The notes beneath the pieces were generated by a model, which worked only from the letters and a program-made list of their open reading frames with translations, had not been told where the DNA came from and searched no databases. Position numbers and translations under genes: made by a program. Positions 16,523 through 24,979 of a stretch of 64,000 bases of DNA are shown piece by piece (the first letter of the stretch is position 1; each line of letters starts with the position of its first letter). The DNA comes from CAWEQO01 sp963811225 (GTDB lineage: Bacteria; Chloroflexota; Anaerolineae; Anaerolineales; Anaerolineaceae). The stretch is taken from assembly GCA_963811225.1 (NCBI GenBank), contig CAWEQO010000012.1, forward strand, positions 62,001-126,000. The letters run 5' to 3'.

Positions 16523-17380
16523 GTGACACGGGTAAAGGTTTGGAAAGTCAATTTTAATGGGCAAGGGTACCGGCTTGAGCCGATGGAACTACCGGAGGAG
16601 GCGGGCGCATCGCTCGACAGCATCTCACGCCTTCTGCCAGGCGGCACATACACCACCTTCCGCACGTTCGACCACGACAAGGTCTTCCGCCTGTCGGACC
16701 ATCTTCAGCGATTGAAGACCTCGGCCCAGCTGATCGGTCGTAACGGGATGCCCTTTAGCCGAACAAATTTACGCGAAGCGTTGACCGAGATTGCTCAGGA
16801 ACTCCCGGCCGAAGAGTCCCGCATCCGCCTCACGATGGACCTGCAGCAGCAGCCCGGCGCCGTTTACATATCCACCGAAAAACTGAAGCCGCCTTCCTCG
16901 AAGTCCTACCGTACAGGCGTGCACCTGGTTACCTCCTCGGTCGAGCGGCATTCACCCAAGGCAAAGACCACCGATTTCATCAAGCCCGCCAGCGAAGTGC
17001 GCCAGCTTCTGCCGGATGACGTGGAAGACGCGTTGATCGTCACCGACGCCGGGCGGCTCCTGGAAGGCACGAGCAGCAATTTCTTCGCGATCAAAGGGAA
17101 GGAAATTTGGACGGCTGACGAAAACGTGCTGCCCGGTATCACCCGCTCAATGGTGCTGGAAGAAGCCGAGAAAGCCGGTTATCCAATCCACCTGGAACCC
17201 ATCACCGTGGATGATATCCCGCTGCTGGACGAGGCGTTTATCACCAGCAGCAGCCGGGGCGTGCTGCCGGTGGTGATGATCAACGACCACACGGTCGGCA
17301 CGGGCAGCCCAGGCCCGGTGACCGAGGATCTCGAACGGCGCTACCAGCAGCGGCTAGAGGCTGAGCTGGAAAAGATCTAG
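16523..17380 (+). CDS. Class IV PLP-dependent aminotransferase (branched-chain / aminodeoxychorismate lyase type)
   Basis: The protein (285 residues from GTG 16523) matches the fold-type IV PLP family: GGTYTTFRTFDHDKVFRLSDHL near the N-terminus, TTDFIKPASEVRQ with the likely PLP-binding Lys, DALIVTDAGRLLEGTSSNFF, VLPGITRSMVLEEAEKAG, and FITSSSRGVLPVVMI. Members include IlvE, D-amino acid aminotransferase and PabC; the sequence does not settle which. The substrate loop lacks any motif I can tie to one activity. GTG 16523 has GAGG about five bases upstream; a TTG at 16481 is also in frame but lacks such a site. It stands alone on the plus strand between two minus-strand groups. Confidence 0.86.
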   Translation: MTRVKVWKVNFNGQGYRLEPMELPEEAGASLDSISRLLPGGTYTTFRTFDHDKVFRLSDHLQRLKTSAQLIGRNGMPFSRTNLREALTEIAQELPAEESRIRLTMDLQQQPGAVYISTEKLKPPSSKSYRTGVHLVTSSVERHSPKAKTTDFIKPASEVRQLLPDDVEDALIVTDAGRLLEGTSSNFFAIKGKEIWTADENVLPGITRSMVLEEAEKAGYPIHLEPITVDDIPLLDEAFITSSSRGVLPVVMINDHTVGTGSPGPVTEDLERRYQQRLEAELEKI

Positions 17381-17462
17381 TTTTCAAAGCACGGAGGGAA
17401 TATTTATGCAAAGGTCGCTTAGCGCGATCTTTGCATAACCATTCCCTCCGTGCTTTGAAAAC
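17380..17462. terminator. Two-part palindrome between convergent genes
   Basis: Outer arms 17380-17401 and 17441-17462 are exact 22-base reverse complements; inner arms near 17405-17418 and 17424-17437 pair with one wobble. The left arm starts on the last base of the aminotransferase stop codon and the right arm ends one base before the stop of the opposing gene. It probably terminates transcription from both sides. Confidence 0.88.
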
Positions 17463-17463
17463 G

Positions 17464-17748
17464 TTACTCTTCTTCAGGGGTTTCTTCGTCACCCAGGTCA
17501 GCAGAATCGTCCCCCTGTTCGAAGCGGCCATGTTCCATTTCCTCCAACAGCCGGCGAGCCTCGGCGGCCTTCTCGACCGGCACCAGCAAACTGGCCTGTC
17601 CCAATGTGCCGATCGTCAACCCAAAGGTTGTGCCGACGCTTTCCTGAGTGATATAACCCTCGATGCCTTCGGACTGCAAGAACAGCCGCACCATTTCAGC
17701 ATCCAGCTGTCCATTTGCGATATAAACCACCACATATTTCGATTCCAT
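17464..17748 (-). CDS. DUF2007-type putative signal-transducing protein
   Basis: The 94-residue protein resembles the DUF2007 / putative prokaryotic signal transducing family: YVVVYIANGQLDAEMVRLFL at the start, a short beta-alpha-beta pattern with LQSEGIEGYI, and LLVPVEKAAEARRLLEEM, then a very acidic tail (GDDSADLGDEETPEEE). These small cytosolic proteins are thought to be ligand- or protein-binding modules; no enzymatic role is known. It is the last gene of the minus-strand run that starts near 18696. The acidic tail is unusual but common in such small proteins. Confidence 0.78.
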   Translation of the reverse strand: MESKYVVVYIANGQLDAEMVRLFLQSEGIEGYITQESVGTTFGLTIGTLGQASLLVPVEKAAEARRLLEEMEHGRFEQGDDSADLGDEETPEEE

Positions 17749-17789
17749 TTTTACCTACCTTTCATCTCGGCCCACAGCGTTGGGAGCCT

Positions 17790-18128
17790 TTACCTTTCCG
17801 CCGCCACTGCCATGGCCAGCGTCTGCATCTTGTCCAGGCGTTCTTTGTAACGGCGGTACAGCTCCACCGAGCGGCGGTCGTCGGCGTGCTCGATGGCGTT
17901 GGCCATCTCCTCCTCCACGGTCGCTTTCAGCAGGTAGGGTTTGCCTTCTGCGCTGCCTTGCAGCACCGAGATCACCATCTCGCTGACATAACGGTCGTAA
18001 TCGAACAGCGCCTGGTGCAGCGCCTGCAGCTTGGGTGAAGGCGCTTCGTCCGGCAGTTGAGCGGTCTTCTGCGAGATCACGGCTTTGCGCAGCTGGTCGA
18101 GCGCAGAGGGCGGGTTGGGTTCGCTCAT
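17790..18128 (-). CDS. Conserved hypothetical helical protein
   Basis: I do not recognise this 112-residue protein. It is predicted mostly helical and charged, with no signal peptide or membrane segment (ALDQLRKAVISQ, LHQALFDYDRYVSEMVI, VEEEMANAIEHADDRRSVEL). ATG 18128 follows an AAGGAG site, and the upstream methyltransferase gene stops at 18130, so translation is probably coupled. It could be a small regulatory or scaffolding protein, but nothing in the sequence identifies a function. Confidence 0.7.
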   Translation of the reverse strand: MSEPNPPSALDQLRKAVISQKTAQLPDEAPSPKLQALHQALFDYDRYVSEMVISVLQGSAEGKPYLLKATVEEEMANAIEHADDRRSVELYRRYKERLDKMQTLAMAVAAER

Positions 18129-18129
18129 A

Positions 18130-18696
18130 TCAGGGTCTCCTTGCAATCATATTGGCGATCGCCTTTTGACGGCCGCGGTCGTTCTCAACCCAGCCTTCCC
18201 GGTACACCAGGAGTTCCCAATCCTGAAAGGCCTGGCGCAGCTCGCCGGGTTGGAGCAGGTAATCTGGGTTAATTTCCGGCATCGGCCCTCGCATGCCTAT
18301 GGTCAGAGTCTCGTACACCAGGATGCCCCCCGGCTTTAGAATGCGCCGGAACTCGGTCCACCAGCTGCGCTGGAGGTAGTAGAAGTTCAAGACGAGATCG
18401 AAAGTCTCGGCGGGCAGGCAGAAGCAGGTCAGGTCAGCCACGACGGCTTGCAGCGCCGGGAAACGTCGCTTGGCCCTTAGCACTGCCTCGCTGGAGATGT
18501 CTACGCCGACCACCCGGTAACCGCGTTCCAGCAGGGCCTCGGTGTTCTTGCCGGCACCCATCGCCAGATCGAGCGCCAACCCGGATGGCGGGAGCAAATG
18601 CATGTGCTCAATGAGAAATGACCGAGGCTTTTGCAAATCCCGGTCATGGTTGTTCTGGTAGCGTTCGTTCCACCGTCCTGCGTCTTCAATCGGCAT
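18130..18696 (-). CDS. Class I SAM-dependent methyltransferase (TehB-like)
   Basis: The 188-residue protein has the class I methyltransferase signature: ALDLAMGAGKNTEALLERG (motif I), VVGVDISSEAVLRAKRRFP, then VVADLTCFCLP and FDLVLNFYYLQRS, and LKPGGILVYET (motif post III). The opening WNERYQNN resembles TehB/thiopurine methyltransferase-like proteins that detoxify small molecules, but the substrate cannot be called. It heads a short co-directional group with the helical protein and DUF2007 protein. It follows mrfB with a 60-base gap. Confidence 0.85.
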   Translation of the reverse strand: MPIEDAGRWNERYQNNHDRDLQKPRSFLIEHMHLLPPSGLALDLAMGAGKNTEALLERGYRVVGVDISSEAVLRAKRRFPALQAVVADLTCFCLPAETFDLVLNFYYLQRSWWTEFRRILKPGGILVYETLTIGMRGPMPEINPDYLLQPGELRQAFQDWELLVYREGWVENDRGRQKAIANMIARRP

Positions 18697-18757
18697 ATCC
18701 TCATTTTATCACGTACAGAAAAGCAGACGCGAATGTGTCCCCCTTCGCGGTTGCTTT

Positions 18758-19999
18758 TTACGCCCATTTGCCTTTCTTCACGAGGCGCTCGGTGCGGCGC
18801 TGGAGGTCATCTTCCAGAGAATGGCGGGCAGCCTCGGTCAGATCGGCCTGATCCATACATTTCAGCGCCCGCTGGGTCCAGTACAGCGCTTCGACGTAGT
18901 CGCATTGGCGGTGCTCATAATATTTAGCCAGCTCCACCCCCGCCTCCACCTGCTGGTACTCAACCGCCTTCTTCCACAGTTCCAGGGCTTGCTCCCACTG
19001 CTCCTGGCGTTTATGCAGCAGGGCGAAACGCTGCAAGGTCTGAATGAAGATGTGGCGCGGCAGACCTTGATCCAGGCTGCGCTCGTAGAGGGTAATTGCA
19101 GTTTCCATGTAGCCCAGCTCCTCATACATCCGCGCTACGGACACCCGGTCGGTCTGATCGGGCATATGGCCGTCGAGGGGGTCCACCAGCATCTCGCCGA
19201 TCACGTTGAACAGCGCCGCCAAAGAGAGGATGTCGATGGCGTTGTGGTAGAAAACGCCTTTCAAGGGGTAGGCGTTGCCGGTGTGCAGGTAGTCGAAGTA
19301 CAACTCCGGAACCATCCAGCCCGGAACCTCCTCCTCGCTGCGCTGCAAGTTGAGGATTTCCACCTCCAGATCTTTCAACGCCCGGCTGGGCAGGCGCATA
19401 CGCCACAGCTTACGCGCTACAGGCAGCAGGTCGACGTGGCCCATCTCTGGGAAGGGCGAAGGGAAACTGTTCAGCACGTGGCGGGCGTTGAGCAGCGGGA
19501 TGTCGTACCCGCGCCCGTTAAAGGTCACCACGGCTTTGAAGGGTGCGGCGATGCGCGCCAGCGTCGCCAGCAGGGATTCCTCCTGGCTCGGGTCGCGCAT
19601 GAACAGCTGCACCAGCCGGAAGCCGGTCGGGATGCGCCAGCCCAAGCCGATCATAAAGGCGAAGGTGCCGGCGCCGCCAGCCAGACCGCTGGTCTCTGTA
19701 TCCAGGAAGAGATAATCCTCTAAACGGAGCCCGTCACGCTGAGGGATACGGCACCACTCATTCAAGAAAGCAGCATCGACCGAACGGCAGAGCGTGTCGT
19801 CGCCGTGTATGTAGTCGAGTGGATAATCCTTTTGGACAAAGAAGGTGCTGCCAAAGCGGCTCTCATCCTCACAGCCTTCGATCACATCCTCAATGGGGAG
19901 GCCGCGCTTCTTGGGCGCTTCCGGCTTGGGCAGGTTCTGCCCGCCGATACGCACGCCCAGCGACTTAAGCTTGTCCGAAAGAGTTTCCTTCGAGTCCAT
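18758..19999 (-). CDS. mrfB: MrfB-like DnaQ-fold exonuclease with TPR tail
   Basis: The 413-residue protein matches YprB/MrfB, the 3'-5' exonuclease partner of the MrfA helicase. The DEDD active site is visible: FLDTETSGL (Asp100, Glu102), TFNGRGYDIPLL (Asp166), HVDLLPVARKLW (Asp190) and YHNAIDILSL (His252, Asp256). Residues after about 280 form helical TPR-like repeats (ARMYEELGYMETAITLYERS, then LEQALELWKKAVEYQQ-like units). In Bacillus, MrfA and MrfB repair mitomycin C-type DNA damage without UvrABC's full set. Its ATG directly follows the mrfA stop (TAG then ATG), so the two are translationally coupled. Confidence 0.88.
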   Translation of the reverse strand: MDSKETLSDKLKSLGVRIGGQNLPKPEAPKKRGLPIEDVIEGCEDESRFGSTFFVQKDYPLDYIHGDDTLCRSVDAAFLNEWCRIPQRDGLRLEDYLFLDTETSGLAGGAGTFAFMIGLGWRIPTGFRLVQLFMRDPSQEESLLATLARIAAPFKAVVTFNGRGYDIPLLNARHVLNSFPSPFPEMGHVDLLPVARKLWRMRLPSRALKDLEVEILNLQRSEEEVPGWMVPELYFDYLHTGNAYPLKGVFYHNAIDILSLAALFNVIGEMLVDPLDGHMPDQTDRVSVARMYEELGYMETAITLYERSLDQGLPRHIFIQTLQRFALLHKRQEQWEQALELWKKAVEYQQVEAGVELAKYYEHRQCDYVEALYWTQRALKCMDQADLTEAARHSLEDDLQRRTERLVKKGKWA

Positions 20000-22621
20000 C
20001 TAGAGCGCCTTTCCGGTCAGCATCGCCAATATCGCAATCGTCTCGACTTTCCCACTGGCGCCGTTCTCTCCCGTCGGGCCGACACAGCCCGGGCAGCCAT
20101 CCTGGCAGGTGCAGCCCGTCACCAACTCATAGCAGCGCTGCATCAACTCAGCATGGATCTGGAACAGGGTCTCGCATAGACCGATCCCGGCCGGAAGGCG
20201 GTCGTAAAGCACCACGGCCGGCCCGCCTTCCGCCAGCGAGGACTGCGGGTCGAACTGGACGCCCAGGTCGCCGACGTCGCACATCACGAACAGCGGCGAC
20301 ATGTGCTGCAGCACGTAGCTCAGCCCGGACAGGCCGCTGCGCATGCGCACGGCGGTCTCAGCTTTTTTGTGACACGAGGGGCACAGGGTGATCAGGTTGT
20401 CGAGTTGGTTGGCCGCCAGCACCGAGGTGAAGTTGCGGAAAGGGATCTTATGGTGGACGTGGTGCGGTTTTCCGCCATGCTCGACCAACTCACATACCTG
20501 ACAGGTGAAGTTGTCGCGCTGGCGCGCCAGACGGCGCTGCTGGTTCCAGTTGGGGCCGTAGTCGTTCGGATCGTTGTTCCACAGGCCCAAATCACGCAGG
20601 CGCTCGACGCTCTCCTCGCTCAGGCTCAACCAGTAGCCAATGGTGCGCAGATGCGAAGGCGGCATCTCCTGGGCGTACTCGCCCAAGATTTCGTGGCTGA
20701 ACCATTTCATCTTGCGGTAGCCGATCACCTGCGAGGTCACCATCACCTCACCGTAGGCCTTCTGCCCGCCCTGCACCGTGTCTGCGCCCATCTCGTTGAT
20801 CTTCTCGATCGTCTCCTGCTGGCGCGGCTCGGTGAAATAATCCACCATAACCGGCTTGAGGTGGGCGCGCTTCTCTTCCAGCAGCAGTTCTTCGACTTCA
20901 AAGGTGCGGCCCTCGTGGATGTAAATGGCATTGGGGTGTGCCATCCAATAAACGCTGTCTTCATCTACCACACCAATAGTCTCCCAGCGGCCCATCTCAT
21001 CAGCCTGGAGCAGGAACGGCCCGGCCGAGGTGCTGCGCAGGGAGACATTGTTGGCCGGGTACTGGTCGGAGGTCCAGAAGTATTTGCCTCTGCTCTGGTG
21101 CAGCATCCCGGCTTGCTCCAGAAGGTGCAGCAGCTCTTCAAAGATCTCGACCGGGGTCCGGCCAAAGTGATCGCCGGATTGGAAGGGCAGCTCGAAGGCC
21201 GCACAGCGCAAGTGCTGCAGCAGGATCAGCAGGTTGTCCGGGTTGATCAAGGCGCGCTCAGGCGAATTTTCGAACAGGTATTCGGGGTGCTGCATCAGGA
21301 ACTGGTCGAGCGGCCCGGCCGAAGCGATCAGCACGGTCAGGGAGGACTCCTGGCGGCGGCCGGCTCTCCCGGACTGCTGTCGGGTGGCGGCGATCGTACC
21401 CGGATAGCCCACCAGCACCACTGCCCCGGCGTTGCCGATGTCGACGCCCAGCTCGAGGGCGTTGGTGGTCACCACGGCCTGGGTCTCACCCTCACGCAGG
21501 CCGCGCTCGATGGCCCGGCGCTCCTTGGGCAAGTAGCCGCTGCGATAACCGTGGATCTCGTTGTCCTGCCCGGCCTGTTTGAACTGCAGGTTGCGCAGCA
21601 CCAGCTCGACCGAGCGGCGGGTCCGGGCGAATACCAGGGTCTGCACGTTGTAAGCCAGCAAATCATCGACCAGGCGCACGCTCTCGACCATCGAGCTGCG
21701 CCGGATGCCCATGCGCTGCTCGACGACCGGCGGATTATAAAGCGCAAAATGGCGGGCGCCGCGCGGCGAGCCGTCATTTTCCACCTGGTACACGCGCTCT
21801 TCTACTAGCCGCTCGGCCAGCTCGACCGGGTTAGCGATGGTGGCGGAGGTCAGGATGAACTGCGGGTAGACCCCGTAGAAACGCGCCACACGCTTGAGCC
21901 GCCGGATGAGGTTGGCGATATGCGAACCGAACACGCCGCGATAAACGTGCAGCTCATCGATGATGATGAACTGCAGCTTGCGGAAATATTCGGCCCACAG
22001 GGTATGGTGGGGGAGGATGCCCATGTGCAGCATGTCGGGATTGGTCATCAGCAGCCGCGCCCGAGTCCGGATGGCCGAGCGGTGGCTGCCGGGTGTGTCA
22101 CCGTCGTAAACGGCCGCGGGGATCTCGGGTGAGGCTGCGCCAGCATTCTGATCCGAGAAGGCGCGGCGCACATCCTCGATCAACCCGGCCACCGATTCGC
22201 GCTGGTCTTGGGTCAGGGCTTTCGTGGGGAACAGGTATAGGGCGGTAGCGTTTGGGTCGTGCAGGACAGCATCCAGCACCGGCAGGTTATAGCAAAGGGT
22301 CTTGCCGCTGGCCGTGCCGGTCACCACAACCAGGTTCTTACCCTGGCGTGTGATTTCCCAACTTTCCGACTGGTGGGAGTACAACTGGCGGATGCCGCGC
22401 CGCTGTAAGGCAGTACGCAAGGCCGGGTGTAGATCGTCCGGGAAGTCACATAATTGGGCAAGCCGCGGCCGCTCGGAGTGCCACTCGACGATGTTGCCGC
22501 CGATACTGGGCTCCGCGCGCCATAGTGAGACTAACCTGTCGATGGATGATGCAAGACCTGCCATGCCGCTCCGCGTTCGTTGATCTGGGTCTGGTTCTAC
22601 CGTTAAATTTTTTGGGAACAT
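20000..22621 (-). CDS. mrfA: MrfA-like DEAD/DEAH helicase with an inserted HNH domain
   Basis: The 873-residue protein is a superfamily 2 helicase of the MrfA (YprA) type. It has Walker A TGTASGKT (101-108), DELH (222-225), TSAT (258-261), TNALELGVDIG (386-396) and QQSGRAGRR (415-423). The C-terminal DUF1998 region has VMCDVGDLGV, LYDRLPAGIGLCE and the four-Cys CTCQDGCPGC (837-846). Between helicase and DUF1998 lies a typical HNH unit: CQVC (707-710), HHVHHKIPF (720-728), LDNLITLCPSCHKKAE (740-755). That insert is not part of known MrfA proteins. ATG 22621 gives the longest form but has no ribosome site; Met20 (22564) has CGGAG upstream and may be the real start. Confidence 0.9.
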   Translation of the reverse strand: MFPKNLTVEPDPDQRTRSGMAGLASSIDRLVSLWRAEPSIGGNIVEWHSERPRLAQLCDFPDDLHPALRTALQRRGIRQLYSHQSESWEITRQGKNLVVVTGTASGKTLCYNLPVLDAVLHDPNATALYLFPTKALTQDQRESVAGLIEDVRRAFSDQNAGAASPEIPAAVYDGDTPGSHRSAIRTRARLLMTNPDMLHMGILPHHTLWAEYFRKLQFIIIDELHVYRGVFGSHIANLIRRLKRVARFYGVYPQFILTSATIANPVELAERLVEERVYQVENDGSPRGARHFALYNPPVVEQRMGIRRSSMVESVRLVDDLLAYNVQTLVFARTRRSVELVLRNLQFKQAGQDNEIHGYRSGYLPKERRAIERGLREGETQAVVTTNALELGVDIGNAGAVVLVGYPGTIAATRQQSGRAGRRQESSLTVLIASAGPLDQFLMQHPEYLFENSPERALINPDNLLILLQHLRCAAFELPFQSGDHFGRTPVEIFEELLHLLEQAGMLHQSRGKYFWTSDQYPANNVSLRSTSAGPFLLQADEMGRWETIGVVDEDSVYWMAHPNAIYIHEGRTFEVEELLLEEKRAHLKPVMVDYFTEPRQQETIEKINEMGADTVQGGQKAYGEVMVTSQVIGYRKMKWFSHEILGEYAQEMPPSHLRTIGYWLSLSEESVERLRDLGLWNNDPNDYGPNWNQQRRLARQRDNFTCQVCELVEHGGKPHHVHHKIPFRNFTSVLAANQLDNLITLCPSCHKKAETAVRMRSGLSGLSYVLQHMSPLFVMCDVGDLGVQFDPQSSLAEGGPAVVLYDRLPAGIGLCETLFQIHAELMQRCYELVTGCTCQDGCPGCVGPTGENGASGKVETIAILAMLTGKAL

Positions 22622-22794
22622 CCGTACTATATGTTTTTACCGCAAGTTGAGCCCCAAAGCAAGCTTTTTATTAGAAAAGGGATGAAGAGAGTAGAAATTA
22701 GCGAGCGGCCCGGTGCGCTTTCGCAGAAAACATTTTAGGATTATACTTTCTATGCCTCCGTAATTTTTCCAAATCCCATCGAGGAGTAGGGCAC

Positions 22795-24124
22795 ATGCGT
22801 TCATCGAGGTATCGCTGGTTTGTATTTGGCGTGTTCTTCCTATTTATGCTGCTCCATCAATCTGACAAGCTGCTCATCGGGCCGCTGACCGTGGACATTA
22901 TGAACGAGTTCCACATCACCAACACCCAAATGGGTGCAGTTTTCACCGGGGCGTTGATCGTTGGAGCGATTGCTTATCCCTTATGGGGCTATCTGTACGA
23001 TAAATACTCGCGCTCAAAGCTGCTGGCGCTCGCATCCTTCCTGTGGGGTTCGACCACCTGGTTCAGTGCGATAGCGCCCAGCTTCAACCTGTTCGTTGCC
23101 AGCCGCGCCTCCACCGGCATCGATGACTCGAGCTATCCGGGACTTTACAGCCTGATCGCCGACTACTTTGGTCCCGAGGTGCGCGGCAAGGTCTACGGCC
23201 TCTTGCAGCTGACCCAACCGCTCGGTTACCTGGTCGGGATGATTCTGGCGCTGCTCCTGAGCGGTTTGATCGGCTGGCGGGCAGTCTTCTATATCACCGG
23301 CTCGCTGGGCGTCGTCCTGGCGGCGGTGATCTTCTTTGGCGTCAAGGAAGCGCCGCGCGGCCAAAGCGAGCCCGAGCTTGCCGGCCTGGAACAGGTCGCC
23401 AGCTACCGCTTCGACTGGAAAACGGCCCGCGACCTGTTCAAGAAACCCAGCCTGCTGCTGCTGTTCACGCAGGGCTTTTTTGGGGTCTTCCCCTGGAATG
23501 TGATCACCTACTGGTTCTTCGCTTACCTCGAAAAAGAGCGCGGCTACAGTGGGGACACGATCCTGTTTACCATGGCGCCGGCGGTCTTGATCCTGGCGAC
23601 CGGCTATCCCATCGGAGGGGCTATCGGCGACTACCTGTTCAAGCGCACACCGCGCGGCCGCATGATCGTCTCATCGGTTGGTGTGGTCATCGGCGCAATC
23701 CTGCTGCTACTCACCATGAACGTCCCTATAGAAAGTCCGGCGATCTTCACCATCATGATGTGCCTGACGGCGGTGTTCATCCCGTTTGCCTCACCCAACG
23801 TCACCTCCACCGTCTACGACGTGACCCTTCCGGAAGTGCGCAGCACGGCACAGGCCACTGCCAGCTTCATCGAGTTCGGTCGGCTCGGCCCTGGCGCCGC
23901 TGATCGCCGGAATCATCGCCGACCGGTCCTCCCTGCATGACGCCATCCTGATCCTGTGCATTTCCACCTGGATGATGTGTTTCTTGTTCTTCCTGGCAAC
24001 CACCTACTTTGTGCCGCGCGACATTGCCACCTTGCGCCAACAGTTAGCCGCCCGGGCAGCCAAAGGTTCCATCCCGCCCACCACTTTGCCGGGTGAGGCC
24101 TGGACCGCTCCGGTGCAGCCCTGA
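22795..24124 (+). CDS. MFS transporter, apparent +1 frameshift near the C-terminus
   Basis: The reading frame from ATG 22795 gives a 12-helix major facilitator protein: FLFMLLHQSDKLLIGPLTVD in helix 1, then WGYLYDKYSRSKLL (motif A loop), SSYPGLYSLIADYF, and GWRAVFYITG. It fits the Spinster/hexuronate-type MFS group, importing or exporting an organic anion; the substrate is unknown. The frame leaves homology after ATASFIE (about 23874). One base further on, SVGSALAPLIAGIIADRSS and the last helix continue to a stop at 24124. A single extra T at about 23875 would restore one 442-residue protein. The stop overlaps the next ATG (TGATG), so the prepilin peptidase gene is coupled. Confidence 0.8.
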
Positions 24125-24879
24125 TGATCACCAACATTCTGCAAGCGCTCGGTGTAATCCTGCTCGGCGGTCTGGCCGGATGGGCGGTGAACTTCCTGGC
24201 AGACGTGCTGCCCCTGACGAGGAGGATCTCTACCACAGCCCTGTGCGCTAACTGCTGTGAAAGCATGTCTTGGGAAAGCTATCTGACTTTCCGGCCCTGC
24301 CCGGCTTGCGAACAACCTCGCAGCCGCCGCACCTGGGTTGTGCAGATCGGCTTTCCGCTGTTGTTCCTGTGGCAGTGGTTCCTGCCCAGCGATCGCCTCG
24401 GCTTTTGGGGAGCGGCCTTGCTGCTGGTGTACTTTGGGGTAGTGGCCGTGATCGACCTGGAATACCGGGCGATCTTGGACCCGGTTAGTTACATCGGTCT
24501 GGGGATCGGCTTTGGGGCCGGGCTAGCGATGCACGGCCTCCTCAGCACGATCGCCGGGAGTGCGACAGGCTTTCTCATTATGCTGTTGATGTATTACGGC
24601 GGAGAGCAGTTTTCCCGGTGGCTGTCCAAACGGCGCGGGGAGGAGATTGAAGAGGTGGCGCTCGGATTCGGGGACGTCAAGCTGAGCGGCATCCTGGGAT
24701 TGATCCTCGGATGGCCCGGTATATTTGCCGGTTTGATCTTTGGGATTTTCTTCGGCGGCATCGCCGGGATCATCTATATCGTTTACACCAAGCTCACCCA
24801 CCGTTATGAGGCCTTCAGCGCCATCCCCTATGCGCCGTTCTTGATTCTCGGTGCGCTCGTGCTGCTGCTAAGGCCGTAA
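24124..24879 (+). CDS. Prepilin peptidase (A24 family)
   Basis: The 251-residue polytopic membrane protein has the type IV prepilin peptidase layout: a Cys4 zinc motif in the first loop (CANC near 41 and CPAC near 59), and the two aspartate motifs AVIDLEYRAILDP and GFGDVKLSG that form the membrane aspartyl protease. It cleaves and often N-methylates pilin-like signal sequences. No pilin or secretion genes lie nearby, so its clients are elsewhere in the genome. Its stop lies at the outer end of the 49-bp palindrome at 24872-24979. Confidence 0.87.
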   Translation: MITNILQALGVILLGGLAGWAVNFLADVLPLTRRISTTALCANCCESMSWESYLTFRPCPACEQPRSRRTWVVQIGFPLLFLWQWFLPSDRLGFWGAALLLVYFGVVAVIDLEYRAILDPVSYIGLGIGFGAGLAMHGLLSTIAGSATGFLIMLLMYYGGEQFSRWLSKRRGEEIEEVALGFGDVKLSGILGLILGWPGIFAGLIFGIFFGGIAGIIYIVYTKLTHRYEAFSAIPYAPFLILGALVLLLRP

Positions 24880-24979
24880 GATCGGAATGCAAAAGGGCTG
24901 AGAAAGCAGAGAGGCAGAGGTTTTCTATTTCCTCTGCCTCTCTGCTCTCTCAGCCCTTTTGCGTTCCGATCTTACGGCC
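24872..24979. terminator. 49-bp near-perfect palindrome between convergent genes
   Basis: Arms 24872-24920 and 24931-24979 pair over 49 bases with two mismatches (both G-T wobbles in RNA) around a 10-base T-rich centre. Both stop codons lie inside: the plus-strand gene ends CCG TAA and the minus-strand gene also ends CCG TAA. This is probably a bidirectional terminator far longer than needed. Confidence 0.92.

Noticed and set aside
20303..21808. A 501-codon plus-strand frame opposite mrfA
   Set aside because: It is an antisense shadow of the helicase gene, rich in His, Gln and Leu, with no family motif.
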